From a virus, in the IMG/VR virus record IMGVR_UViG_3300027631_000093, positions 1 through 29,954 of that record: a stretch of DNA of 29,954 nt. One strand, 5' to 3'. Numbering within the stretch: the first letter of the stretch is position 1; each line of letters starts with the position of its first letter. The notes under the pieces were generated by a model. The model worked only from the letters and a program-made list of their open reading frames with translations, was not told where the DNA came from and did not search any database. Positions 5,921-13,995 of the stretch are shown one piece after another. A program made the position numbers and the translations under genes.

Positions 5921-6310
5921 TTAAAAATAGTCGTTATCAATACAGTTTTGATAATAGCTAGCCCATTCTTTTTTAATATCATCTTCTGTTATTCCATAAG
6001 GTTTTAAAGCTTCGCAAGCGTCGCTGTAGTCGCCTGTTATTTGACACTCATAATTAGCCAATGAGTCCCAAATAATATCTTTTAAGGTATTGTTCTCTAA
6101 TTCAAATTTAATTTTAAAGTTATAAGAATTTTTTAATTGAGCTTGTAATGAGTCAATATTACATGATGGGCAATATAATCCGCCCCCTAGATTGCTATAA
6201 GCTACCGGTTGATCGGCGCAAGTATTAAATTGCTCATTGCCGAAAGCAAAAAAAGCCCCGTTAATAGTTAAAATTTTTTCTTGTTCTAGTTCTATATTGC
6301 AATGTTTCAT
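5921..6310 (-). CDS. Small conserved-type phage protein with FFAFGNEQF motif (129 aa)
   Basis: The protein has 129 residues from the ATG at 6310. An upstream in-frame ATG at 6352 exists, but 6310 has AAAAGAG eight to nine bases before it and starts right after the preceding gene. The N-terminal half contains NGAFFAFGNEQF, then a DQPVAYSNLGGGLYCPSCN segment, so Phe/Gly-rich strands with two cysteines (C-x2-C). The C-terminal half is acidic and helical (ITEDDIKKEWASYYQNCID). Small phage and plasmid proteins with the FFAF-x-x-EQF pattern exist, from memory, without known function. No enzyme motif is seen. Confidence 0.6.
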   Translation of the reverse strand: MKHCNIELEQEKILTINGAFFAFGNEQFNTCADQPVAYSNLGGGLYCPSCNIDSLQAQLKNSYNFKIKFELENNTLKDIIWDSLANYECQITGDYSDACEALKPYGITEDDIKKEWASYYQNCIDNDYF

Positions 6311-6312
6311 GG

Positions 6313-6332
6313 TTATATACTCTTTTAGTTTA
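6313..6332 (-). repeat. Leader repeat, copy 2
   Basis: This is the second copy of the 20-base leader (see 5681-5700), placed before the ATG at 6310. It also contains the stop codon of the upstream membrane peptide gene (6325-6327). Shared leaders suggest a duplicated translation signal or a shared regulatory site. Confidence 0.8.
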
Positions 6333-6438
6333 AAGTTGATAGAATGATGCAAATTACCCGTATACCACCAATAAAAAAAATTGATGCAATACCGGAAAGG
6401 ATATAAATTTTGTAGCTTGTTTTAAGTAGGTCATTCAT
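6325..6438 (-). CDS. Membrane peptide, first gene of the leftward operon (37 aa)
   Basis: This is a 37-residue ORF on the minus strand with AAAGAG eight bases before the ATG at 6438. After a short polar head (MNDLLKTSYK) almost all the rest is one hydrophobic stretch (about residues 11-35, including SIFFIGGIRVICIIL), so a single-span inner-membrane peptide is expected. It is the first gene after the leftward promoter and would therefore be strongly and early expressed. The function is unknown; small early membrane proteins in phages can act in exclusion or takeover, but nothing here shows that. Confidence 0.55.
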   Translation of the reverse strand: MNDLLKTSYKIYILSGIASIFFIGGIRVICIILSTLN

Positions 6439-6475
6439 TTTATTAATCTCTTTGGTTTGTTGTTGGTATGATTAA

Positions 6476-6503
6476 ATTATACAGTTTTAATAATTAAAAT
6501 CAA
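6476..6503 (-). promoter_or_regulatory. Leftward sigma70-type promoter
   Basis: On the minus strand, TTGATT (6503-6498) is followed 16 bases later by a perfect TATAAT (6481-6476). Transcription would begin near 6469, about 30 bases before the first leftward gene. The match to the -10 consensus is complete and the -35 is four of six. Confidence 0.75.
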
Positions 6504-6537
6504 TAACTTTATTAATTGTTTTTAAACTATTTTGTAT

Positions 6538-6583
6538 TTGATAATTATTGATGATATATTTTGATAATGTTTAAACTTGATGA
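6538..6583. promoter_or_regulatory. TTGATRAT repeat cluster between divergent operons
   Basis: TTGATAAT (6538-6545), TTGATGAT (6548-6555), TTGATAAT (6561-6568) and a partial TTGATGA (6577-6583) lie close together. A perfect palindrome GTTTAAAC (6569-6576) is in the middle. This gap separates the leftward operon from the late rightward genes and is a plausible operator region. A weak rightward promoter (TTGTAT at 6532, TATATT at 6555, 17-base spacing) overlaps it. Confidence 0.45.
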
Positions 6584-6653
6584 AATGGTGTAAATTATGG
6601 TTAAAAAATCGACTCTAAGCCACGCCACGCCACGCTTTATAGAATAACGCCCC

Positions 6654-7070
6654 ATGCATTGCCAAGCAAAAAGTAAACGTACAAAAGAGCAATGCAATAG
6701 CCACGCAATGAAGGATAAAACTAAATGTCGCATGCATGGCGGTAGACTTGAAGGCATAGCAAACAATAACAAAAATGCAAAAAAGGAAAATGGCGTGTAT
6801 AGCAAATTCTTAAGCGATGAAGATCTGCAACTGGAAAAAGATTCTGGCAGTCTTTTAGGTAAACTTGATCACGAGTTATCCATAGCCAGAATACAACTTG
6901 CCAGGGCATTAAAAGCGCAAACAAATGACCCTGATAGTTTGAAAGATCTACCTAAAACAATAGATTTGTTTTTAGGACGTATAAATTCATTAGAAAAAAC
7001 CCGTAAAGAACTATTGCATGATGATAGCCAAGATAATGTTTTGACTATTATTGGCGGCTTGCCTGATTAG
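6654..7070 (+). CDS. Small terminase subunit-like protein with HGG motif
   Basis: This 138-residue protein begins with a compact Cys/His set: Cys3, Cys14, Cys25 and His28, the last within CRMHGG. The signature C-x-A-x-x-K-x-T-x-x-Q-C...C-x-x-H-G-G-x-x-x-G is that of the HGG-type protein encoded just before the large terminase in many phages, which is taken as the DNA-recognition small terminase. The remainder is charged and helical (LGKLDHELSIARIQLARALK, and an LEKTRKELLHDD segment), suitable for oligomer assembly. There is no good ribosome binding site before the ATG. The next gene is the large terminase, in support of the role. Confidence 0.75.
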   Translation: MHCQAKSKRTKEQCNSHAMKDKTKCRMHGGRLEGIANNNKNAKKENGVYSKFLSDEDLQLEKDSGSLLGKLDHELSIARIQLARALKAQTNDPDSLKDLPKTIDLFLGRINSLEKTRKELLHDDSQDNVLTIIGGLPD

Positions 7071-7136
7071 GTTATATTGTATTTTTGACTTGCCTGATTA
7101 GTACATTGATGTTTTGGGGGTATATTTGGGGGTATA
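7058..7136. repeat. Duplicated 3' end and tandem TTTGGGGGTATA
   Basis: CTTGCCTGATTAG, which ends the small terminase gene (7058-7070), recurs at 7089-7101, also preceded by TTTTGACT. A 12-base unit TTTGGGGGTATA is then present twice in tandem (7113-7124 and 7125-7136); the second copy runs into TATAAT (7133-7138), a possible -10 element without a clear -35. The spacer to the large terminase holds no gene. Confidence 0.75.
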
Positions 7137-7212
7137 ATTTTATTTTAAAACTTAACAAGCCAGCAAAACTGCACTCTACAGCCTATCATTCTATTGATGG
7201 CATATCCTTATA

Positions 7213-8493
7213 ATGTCGAAAGAGCTTTATCTACCCACGTTCCACGCTGGACAGTTAGCCGCTTATAATAACCGTTCACGGTTCACTGTTTTACGTTGCG
7301 GCAGGCGATGGGGTAAAACCGATTTGCTCAAAATACTCGCCGGAAACTATTCTGCTAAAGGTTTAAACATCGGTATTTTTGCGCCTGATTATCGTATATT
7401 AAGAGAAGTTTATAACGAATTGCTGGATATGCTATCCCCTATAGTCAAAAATGCTAGTAAAACTGAGGGCGTTATAAGAACGGAAACGGGCGGGCGTATA
7501 GACTTCTGGAGTTTAGAAAATGAACGTGCAGGGCGTTCAAGAAAGTACAATCATGTTTTTATCGATGAGGCGGCATTTGCAAAAAATAACACAATGGCAG
7601 ATATATGGGAACGTGCCATAAAGCCAACATTACTAGATATGACCGGCAGCGCATGGGTATTTTCCACACCCGACGGCATTAATGAAGCAAATTGGTTCTA
7701 TCGTATTTGTACTGACAAAAGTCTAGGTTTTACAGAATTCCACGCACCCAGCGCAACAAATCCCTACCTGCCAGAATCAGAGTTAATCAAACTCGAGGCT
7801 GAAAACCATCCTGCCGTATATAGGCAAGAATACCTGGCAGAGTTCGTAGACTGGAGCGGTGAGTGTTTTTTCAACCTAGAAAACCTTTTAGTAAATGGGA
7901 ATGGCTATATATACGATGATATACCAACTTATACAGTATTTGCAGTTGTTGATAGCGCCGTAAAATCTGGCAGCCAGCACGATGGCACGGCGGTTTTATA
8001 TTGTGCTATCAACAAACACTATGGCACGCCATTATTGATCCTAGATTATGACATTATACAAATAGATGGCGCATTACTTGAAACGTGGTTACCGACTGTA
8101 TACGAAACCCTCGAAGCATTATCAGTTCAATATAAAGCCCGCATGGGTTCAGCAGGTGTTTTTATTGAAGATAAAGCTAGTGGTATGATTTTACTTCAAC
8201 AAGCCCTTAGGCGTGGCTGGAACGCTACCGCTATCGACTCCAAGCTAACAAGCGTGGGAAAAGATGAACGGGCGTTATCTGTATCCGGTTATGTATATCG
8301 TGGAATGGTAAAACTCACAGAACAAGCTTATAACAGACAAGTTACTTTTAAAGGCGTATCACGGAATCATTTATTATCACAAGTGCTATCATTTAGACCT
8401 GGTGATAAAGATGCTTATAAGCGGGCAGATGACCTTTTAGACGTTTTTAGTTATGGGATAGCCATTGCACTAGGTAATGATGCTGGATTTTAA
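7213..8493 (+). CDS. terL: Terminase large subunit
   Basis: This 426-residue DNA-packaging motor has both expected activities. The ATPase domain shows Walker A GRRWGKT (residues 30-36), Walker B VFIDE (115-119, with catalytic Glu119) and the coupling motif VFSTP (149-153). The RNase H-like nuclease domain shows an Asp in AVVDSA (near 247), an acidic IEDKASG segment (near 320) and a late Asp pair in RADDLLDVFSYG. It would cut concatemeric DNA and pump it through the portal encoded next. No clear ribosome binding site precedes the ATG. The first 100 codons look richer in G+C than the neighbouring genes. Confidence 0.93.
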   Translation: MSKELYLPTFHAGQLAAYNNRSRFTVLRCGRRWGKTDLLKILAGNYSAKGLNIGIFAPDYRILREVYNELLDMLSPIVKNASKTEGVIRTETGGRIDFWSLENERAGRSRKYNHVFIDEAAFAKNNTMADIWERAIKPTLLDMTGSAWVFSTPDGINEANWFYRICTDKSLGFTEFHAPSATNPYLPESELIKLEAENHPAVYRQEYLAEFVDWSGECFFNLENLLVNGNGYIYDDIPTYTVFAVVDSAVKSGSQHDGTAVLYCAINKHYGTPLLILDYDIIQIDGALLETWLPTVYETLEALSVQYKARMGSAGVFIEDKASGMILLQQALRRGWNATAIDSKLTSVGKDERALSVSGYVYRGMVKLTEQAYNRQVTFKGVSRNHLLSQVLSFRPGDKDAYKRADDLLDVFSYGIAIALGNDAGF

Positions 8494-8544
8494 AATAATA
8501 TGATATATTACATTAACAACGGCATAAAAGCAGGATAAGGAATA

Positions 8545-10014
8545 ATGTCAACTCTTGAAATAGGCGGTAGTGCACTAGATAGCCCATTACAGCAATTACT
8601 TATGGCGGATTTTATCCAGCCAGGTAGTGAACCAAGCTATCAATTATGTAAAACAATATATACCTATCATCCGATGGGTAAAAAGTTAATTGATGCGCCT
8701 ATATCATTGGCGTTATCAAAAGCCCGAGAAATATCCGTTCCAGATAGTCCAGAAGATTTAGTTACAGAATCATTTGAACGTCAATGGAAGTTGATGAAGT
8801 GCGATAAGTATATTGAGAACGTTGCTAGACTTGCCTCCATCTATGGTGTTGCTACATTAGCATATGATGTTACCGGAATTAATCCAGATACTGATTTGCC
8901 TTATAAGCGTTCAGATATTATTCCACCAGATAGATTGCATGAACTGGAAATAATATTTCATACTTTTGACCCAATGAATACCGCTGGTTCATTAGTGCTA
9001 GACCAAAATCCTGCATCAAAAACATTTCAAACGCCCGTTTCTGTTTCGGTAGCTGGGGAAGCTTATCATCCGTCACGCTGTTTAGTGGTGATGAATGAAG
9101 ATCCAGTGTACATTCAATTTACAAGCTCTGCTTTTGGTTTTGTAGGCAGAAGTAAATATCAACGTGCCTTGTTTCCGCTAAAATCATTTATCAGATCAAT
9201 GATTACCGATGATTTGGTGCAGGATAAAGCTGGTTTGTTAGTAGCCAAGATGAAACAAGCTGGTTCTATTGTTGACAATATAATGAGCAAAGCCGCTAAC
9301 ATAAAACGCCAAGTATTAAAAGATGCTAGAACAGGTAATGTGTTTAGTATGGGATTGGAAGAATCTGTTGAATCAATAAACCTTACAAATATTGAAGGTG
9401 CGGTATCAATTACCCGTAAAAACATTATAACCAATATTGCCACATCCGCAGAAACGCCAGCGCAGTTATTGACGCAAGATAGTTTTGCTGAAGGTTTTGG
9501 TGAAGGCACAGAAGATGCCAAAGCAATTGCACAGTTTATAGATCGTGTGCGTATGGACATGGAAGAGTCATTTGAGTTTATGACTAAGATTGTGCAACGC
9601 AAAGCATGGACTCCAGATTTTTACGCAACGCTACAACAACAGATGCCAGCGGAATATGGTGCTATAGACTATATGACTGCGTTTTATCGTTGGGCAAATA
9701 GTTTTATAGCAAAATTTCCTGATTTAATAGATGAACGTAAAGAAACAATATTAAATTCTGAAAAAGTAAAGTTAGATGGCATACAGGGTATAGTTGATAA
9801 ATTAGTATCTCATCTTGACCCGCAGAACAAAGCAGTATTGCTTGAATGGGCTGCTGAAAACGTCAATGAATTAAAAATGACATTCCCTAATAAGTTAAAT
9901 TTTGATATGGAATTATTAATGGCGTACGATCCACAGCCAGTAATGCAATTTGGGCAAACTGAACAAGAGCAAACTGAACAACAAGCGCAACCTTTTGGTA
10001 GCAATGAAGTTTAA
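8545..10014 (+). CDS. Portal protein (DUF1073 type)
   Basis: This 489-residue protein forms the ring through which DNA enters the capsid. Recognisable segments of the DUF1073 portal family are YHPMGKKLIDAPISLA near the N-terminus, a SAFGFVGRSKYQRAL stretch in the middle, then SITRKNIITNIATSAETPAQ and the highly characteristic FAEGFGEGTEDAKAIAQFID. The C-terminus is Gln-rich and probably disordered. The ATG has AAGGA three to four bases upstream. The last 11 bases overlap the Mu F-like gene, the usual order of terminase, portal, head morphogenesis. Confidence 0.88.
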   Translation: MSTLEIGGSALDSPLQQLLMADFIQPGSEPSYQLCKTIYTYHPMGKKLIDAPISLALSKAREISVPDSPEDLVTESFERQWKLMKCDKYIENVARLASIYGVATLAYDVTGINPDTDLPYKRSDIIPPDRLHELEIIFHTFDPMNTAGSLVLDQNPASKTFQTPVSVSVAGEAYHPSRCLVVMNEDPVYIQFTSSAFGFVGRSKYQRALFPLKSFIRSMITDDLVQDKAGLLVAKMKQAGSIVDNIMSKAANIKRQVLKDARTGNVFSMGLEESVESINLTNIEGAVSITRKNIITNIATSAETPAQLLTQDSFAEGFGEGTEDAKAIAQFIDRVRMDMEESFEFMTKIVQRKAWTPDFYATLQQQMPAEYGAIDYMTAFYRWANSFIAKFPDLIDERKETILNSEKVKLDGIQGIVDKLVSHLDPQNKAVLLEWAAENVNELKMTFPNKLNFDMELLMAYDPQPVMQFGQTEQEQTEQQAQPFGSNEV

Positions 10015-10795
10015 AGAAGTATTGACCAAAGCAGTTATAGACATTGCCATTAATGGCTTTGATAGCCAATCTCGCATTGATAGGTGGATGAAGGCTCTAC
10101 GCAATGCACTCATTCAAGAAATGCAACCAGATCATGTTATTAAGCAAAAACTTGATGACGCTATGGGTGATATATTTAAACGCCTAGTAACAAGCCCTAC
10201 TGCTATTACCAAGCATAAAGGCGTATCCAAATTTACCATTGATAAAGTTAAGCCAGAACTGCGTGGCGAATTAACCAGACGAATTGCGACATCTGCTAAT
10301 TTGATTACGTTAAATCGTGAGCAAATGATAGAGCGTACTATGCAACGCTTTCAAGGTTGGGGATCATCTATTCCTAATGGCGGATCTGATGTTGTCGCCA
10401 AAAGAGAAGTTAAAGCAAACATTGCAAAACCATTAGCATCATTGCCTTTTGAAGAAAGAAGGGTGATGATAGATCAAGGTCATAAGTTGACTGCTAATAT
10501 TAATGCAGTTGTTGCTGAAGGTGGTGGAGCAATTGCGGCTATATGGCACTCACGTTTCAGACAAGCAAATTATAATTATCGTGCCGATCATAAAGAACGT
10601 GATGATAAAATATATGCAATACGGGGAAATTGGGCTATGGAAGATGGCTTAATGAAAGTTGGTGTTGCAGGATATACTGACCAAATAACAATGCCAGCCG
10701 AAGAAATCTATTGTCGCTGTTCTTATGAATATATCTATAGCTTAAGAAAGTTACCTAAAGAAATGTTGACGAAAAAAGGATTGGAGTTGATATGA
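10004..10795 (+). CDS. Mu F-like minor head protein
   Basis: The protein is 263 residues from the ATG at 10004; an in-frame ATG at 9950 lies inside the portal gene and is less likely. The C-terminal third has the Mu F signature: AIWHSRFRQANYNYRADHKE, a middle with DDKIYAIRG, then a Pro-containing loop and IYCRCSYEY. The His/Asp/Cys-rich layout is shared with head morphogenesis proteins of Mu gpF and SPP1 gp7 type. It probably binds the portal inside the capsid and may travel with the DNA. The last base triplets overlap the next gene (ATGA). Confidence 0.85.
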   Translation: MKFKEVLTKAVIDIAINGFDSQSRIDRWMKALRNALIQEMQPDHVIKQKLDDAMGDIFKRLVTSPTAITKHKGVSKFTIDKVKPELRGELTRRIATSANLITLNREQMIERTMQRFQGWGSSIPNGGSDVVAKREVKANIAKPLASLPFEERRVMIDQGHKLTANINAVVAEGGGAIAAIWHSRFRQANYNYRADHKERDDKIYAIRGNWAMEDGLMKVGVAGYTDQITMPAEEIYCRCSYEYIYSLRKLPKEMLTKKGLELI

Positions 10796-12237
10796 ACGAA
10801 TTGGATGTTGCTAGAGCTATTATTTCTGGGGATTTAGATAGCCCTCAACAATATGGTAATATGTATCTTTATGCTTTACGCATTACAGGTACTGGCGTTG
10901 CTTTTCGTGATGAAAAAACAAATGATGCTGGAAATATCATACAAAAACCTGAATACGTTTATCGTAATCCAGATAATTACCTCAACCAAGATTTTTTAGA
11001 CCGATGTGCAGGACTACCTGTAATTTGGTTTCATCCTGACGCACAAATATTAGATACAGAAGAATTTTCCAAACGTGTCATCGGCTCAATAATGCAAGCA
11101 TATATTATTGATTCTGAAGTTTGGGGTATTGCAAGAATTTATGATGAAAACGCCATACAGGAAATGGAGAGCAAACAGCTTTCAACATCACCAGGCGTGA
11201 TACTAGCCAAAGCAGTATTGACAACATTAAAAGACAATGATAGTGTGATAAGTGAAATGCAACGCAATAATATTGCAGAGGATGAGGCTTATCCATTGTT
11301 AATTGAAGGTGAACCAGCTTTACTTGACCATCTTGCAATTTGTTTGCAAGGCGTTTGGGAAAAAGGCGGTGAACCGTTAGGCGTTTCCACACAACAACCA
11401 GTAAGGATTGATTCAATGAGCGACATCGTAGAAGCAGTACCAACGGCTTCACCTGAACCCAGTTTGGGTGATTTATTTAAACTCGTGCAAGGACTAGCCG
11501 CTGATGTTGCTACCTTGAAACAAGCCGAAGCAAAAGCTGCTGAAGGTCACGAAGAAGGAGTTTCTTTACTTGGCGACCCAGAACTAGGCGGTGAGCCTAT
11601 TGTTCCCGTTGTCGACTCGAAAGAAGATATGATTCGCAACAAAGCACAAGCTAATGACATGTGCGATGAAGATATGTGCGATGACGATGCAAAAACTCGT
11701 TTTGATGGTGAAGGTAATGAAGAAAGTGATAACAAAAAGGAAATGGAGGCTAAAGTGGTAGCTGATTCTATTATGAAAGAAAATGCGGCAATGAAAGCTA
11801 AAATAGCATCTATTGAAGCTCGTATGCCAGCTATCTTGTCTGATGCTGATCTTAATGAGCTATCTGCGGCACAAGCTAAAGCTGATTCAGTTGCCCACGC
11901 ATTTGGCGACAAAGCTCCTGCTCCTATGATGGGTGAAAAACCTTTGTCATATCGCAGAAGAGTAGCTGACATGTTTAAAAAATACAGTGCTGATTGGAAA
12001 GATATGGACTTGTCTGTATTGGGAAACTCACTCGGTATAGCTGAACGTGCTATTTATGCTGACGCTATGTCTGCCGCTAATATGCCAGCTTCTTATGGTG
12101 AAGGCGTACTGCGTGAAAGCACTACTCGTATGCGTGGCGGTACAGAAATCACTACTTTCTCTGGCGACTCTAATGCTTGGATGGGACAATTTAAATTGCC
12201 CGGTTCTAAACTTGTCGGCATCAACACTAAAGGATAA
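10792..12237 (+). CDS. Prohead protease fused to scaffold-like region (DUF2213 type)
   Basis: This 481-residue protein starts at an ATGA overlap with GGAG upstream. Residues 1-200 resemble the DUF2213 protease domain: FLDRCAGLPVIWFHP, a likely Ser in LSTSPGV (Ser131 or Ser133) and a likely His in LLDHLAIC (His180). From about residue 210 a low-complexity acidic region follows, with MCDEDMCDDD near residue 290 and a coiled segment rich in Ala, Lys and Glu, as in scaffold proteins. A Gly/Thr-containing end (about 440-481) could be the capsid-binding tail. Protease and scaffold in one chain means the scaffold is likely self-cleaved in the prohead. Cement and capsid genes follow. Confidence 0.8.
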   Translation: MNELDVARAIISGDLDSPQQYGNMYLYALRITGTGVAFRDEKTNDAGNIIQKPEYVYRNPDNYLNQDFLDRCAGLPVIWFHPDAQILDTEEFSKRVIGSIMQAYIIDSEVWGIARIYDENAIQEMESKQLSTSPGVILAKAVLTTLKDNDSVISEMQRNNIAEDEAYPLLIEGEPALLDHLAICLQGVWEKGGEPLGVSTQQPVRIDSMSDIVEAVPTASPEPSLGDLFKLVQGLAADVATLKQAEAKAAEGHEEGVSLLGDPELGGEPIVPVVDSKEDMIRNKAQANDMCDEDMCDDDAKTRFDGEGNEESDNKKEMEAKVVADSIMKENAAMKAKIASIEARMPAILSDADLNELSAAQAKADSVAHAFGDKAPAPMMGEKPLSYRRRVADMFKKYSADWKDMDLSVLGNSLGIAERAIYADAMSAANMPASYGEGVLRESTTRMRGGTEITTFSGDSNAWMGQFKLPGSKLVGINTKG

Positions 12238-12242
12238 TAGAT

Positions 12243-12839
12243 ATGTCATTAAGTATTAACCCAATGCAAACCACCAATGCTCTTGGTGGATTTAGTATTT
12301 CTTCAACTGGTTATGTTCAGGGTGAAGCAATTGACGAACCAGCCGTTCGCTTTCAATTAGCTGGTGGCGTTATTGCTAGTTCTGAAACATTGCCAATGTG
12401 GGGTGCTATTGCACTTTATGAAAACTTACCAACAGATGCTAATTATGTATTAGGAAGCACTGTAGGTAGAGCATTAACTAATGCGGCTGTTGCTGGCTTC
12501 TCAGTATTCAATCAAGCACATGCTTGGATAAATACTCCGCAATCACCAGTACCAACTGGTCAAGTTGGTCAAACTGCAAATTTCTATCGTTTTGGTTCGT
12601 TGGCTAAAATTCCAGTAGCTATTGAAGCGGCACTAGCGGCTACTCTATTAACTGGTGCAACTAATGTACAAGTTAGCTGGGACTTTACTAACCAAAAATT
12701 GATTGCATACAGTGCTGGTATCGGTGCTTTACCATGTAAAATCATTGGTTTAAACATTGGTAACAGCAAAACAGTTTCGTACAGTGGTGGTAACACTACT
12801 TGGAACAATTCTGGCTCTGTAGCCCTAATTCAAATCTAA
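12243..12839 (+). CDS. Structural cement / capsid decoration protein
   Basis: This 198-residue protein lies directly before the major capsid gene with AAAGGA upstream of its ATG. The N-terminus, NALGGFSISSTGYVQGEAIDEP followed by RFQLAGGVIASSETLPMWGA, is typical of the Gp24-like cement proteins that accompany DUF2184 capsids. The rest is beta-rich with many Asn, Gly and Ser residues, as in outer-surface trimers that clamp capsomers. No transmembrane segment is present. Confidence 0.75.
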   Translation: MSLSINPMQTTNALGGFSISSTGYVQGEAIDEPAVRFQLAGGVIASSETLPMWGAIALYENLPTDANYVLGSTVGRALTNAAVAGFSVFNQAHAWINTPQSPVPTGQVGQTANFYRFGSLAKIPVAIEAALAATLLTGATNVQVSWDFTNQKLIAYSAGIGALPCKIIGLNIGNSKTVSYSGGNTTWNNSGSVALIQI

Positions 12840-12851
12840 AGGAATTTAACA

Positions 12852-13874
12852 ATGGCTGGAAATATTACTCCAAGTTGGATTCAGGTTAACCCATCGCTGG
12901 TACTACCTGAGTTACTTCTTCAATATCAACAAGCATCGGGTGCTTTTGGTATGTTGCCAGATGGCGCACCAATGGTACGTTTGTCTGAAGGCGATCTTCA
13001 AGTTTACATCAAGAAAGTTGACGTAAGGACTAAAGTTGCCGCTGGTACTAATGCTTATAATGTATTGCCTGGTGTTGCTATAACAGCACAACAAATCAAT
13101 ACACCAACTTATCTTATCCGTACGCAAGCTGATTACGATCACCATGATTTGGCTGCGGCTGGCAACTGGGGTATTTCACTTCCAGAAGCGCAAAGATTAG
13201 GTATGCGTCAAGGTATTTTCCAACAAATGCGTAACGCTTTATTGTACGGTTTTAGCCCTGCAAATGGCGAAGGTATTTTAAATGCCACTGGTGCTACTGC
13301 TGTTAACCTTCCTGCTGACTCTAATGGCAACACTACTATTGTAACTTATGATAATGGTCAATTAGGTCAGTTTTTGCTAGGTCAAATTGGAGCATTAAAA
13401 ACTCGCATGATGCAAGTTGGTATGCCAGGTAAAATCACAATTACTACTCCACAACGTATTCAAGTTGCATTGACTTATACTGGCATCGTTCAGTTAACTC
13501 AATTCCAACGTGAAGGTGCTGGTACTGCAACTATCGCTGAAATGGTAGAAAAAGTAGCAAGCCTACATGGTGATGATGTTGAGTGGTTGTTGGATGATAC
13601 TTTGATCGGTCAAGGTGCTGGCGGTACTGATGCTATCATTATCTCTGCTCCAACCATCAAAAAACCAGTTGGTACTCCAAACACCAACGAATTTGCAAAA
13701 CTATCCCCAGGCTTAGATGCAACTATATTAATGTTATCTGATATGGCAGCTCCGAAAGAAATTGTTTCTCCACTACCACAAGGTGGCACAAACATTATTT
13801 CTGAACTGCGTATTACTTCTGGTTGGGTATTGCGTCCAGAAGCAGTCAGCATAATTTCATGTGCATATCAATAA
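12852..13874 (+). CDS. Major capsid protein (DUF2184 type)
   Basis: This 340-residue protein has a good AAAGGA before its ATG. Typical pieces of the DUF2184 family are the N-terminal LPELLLQYQQASGAF, a middle RTQADYDHHDLAAAGNWGIS followed by EAQRLGMRQGIFQQMRNALLYGF, and a late LPQGGTNIISELRITSGW then LRPEAVSIISC. HK97-fold capsid proteins of this group pack into hexamers and pentamers. Codon use is regular with few rare codons, in line with high expression. Hairpins after the gene (13876-13960) may set its transcript end or stability. Confidence 0.88.
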   Translation: MAGNITPSWIQVNPSLVLPELLLQYQQASGAFGMLPDGAPMVRLSEGDLQVYIKKVDVRTKVAAGTNAYNVLPGVAITAQQINTPTYLIRTQADYDHHDLAAAGNWGISLPEAQRLGMRQGIFQQMRNALLYGFSPANGEGILNATGATAVNLPADSNGNTTIVTYDNGQLGQFLLGQIGALKTRMMQVGMPGKITITTPQRIQVALTYTGIVQLTQFQREGAGTATIAEMVEKVASLHGDDVEWLLDDTLIGQGAGGTDAIIISAPTIKKPVGTPNTNEFAKLSPGLDATILMLSDMAAPKEIVSPLPQGGTNIISELRITSGWVLRPEAVSIISCAYQ

Positions 13875-13875
13875 T

Positions 13876-13960
13876 TTGTACTACTTATTAGTATAATATC
13901 TAGTTAGGACAGTAGTACAATAAGGATGTTTTGGGCGAGGTCGAGTTAAAATCCGACCTC
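13876..13960 (+). terminator. Two hairpins after the capsid gene (attenuator or mRNA end)
   Basis: The first stem is TTGTACTAC (13876-13884) with GTAGTACAA (13912-13920), nine perfect pairs around a 27-base loop that contains TATAAT. The second is GAGGTCG (13937-13943) with CGACCTC (13954-13960), seven perfect pairs. No long T run follows, so readthrough into the neck genes is likely; partial termination or mRNA protection after the capsid gene is the usual reason for such a pair. Confidence 0.5.
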
Positions 13961-13995
13961 AATCTTCTAATTAAAATAACCAAAACATAAATAAA

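Noticed and set aside
6597-6647. 16-codon ORF before the small terminase gene (possible leader peptide)
   Set aside because: There is no binding site or regulatory codon pattern; the GCCAC triple repeat in it is short and has no clear role.
9159-9602. Antisense ORF of 147 codons within the portal gene
   Set aside because: It lies opposite the strongly supported portal frame, has low-complexity translation and no binding site or partner; a shadow of codon bias.
11547-11972. Antisense ORF of 141 codons within the protease-scaffold gene
   Set aside because: It is rich in Ser and Ala because the plus strand encodes Ala/Glu/Lys-rich scaffold; no start signal or family features.
13892-13897. TATAAT in the loop of the capsid-downstream hairpin as a promoter
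   Set aside because: No -35 element at an acceptable distance (the nearest TTG-type hexamer is only ten bases upstream).
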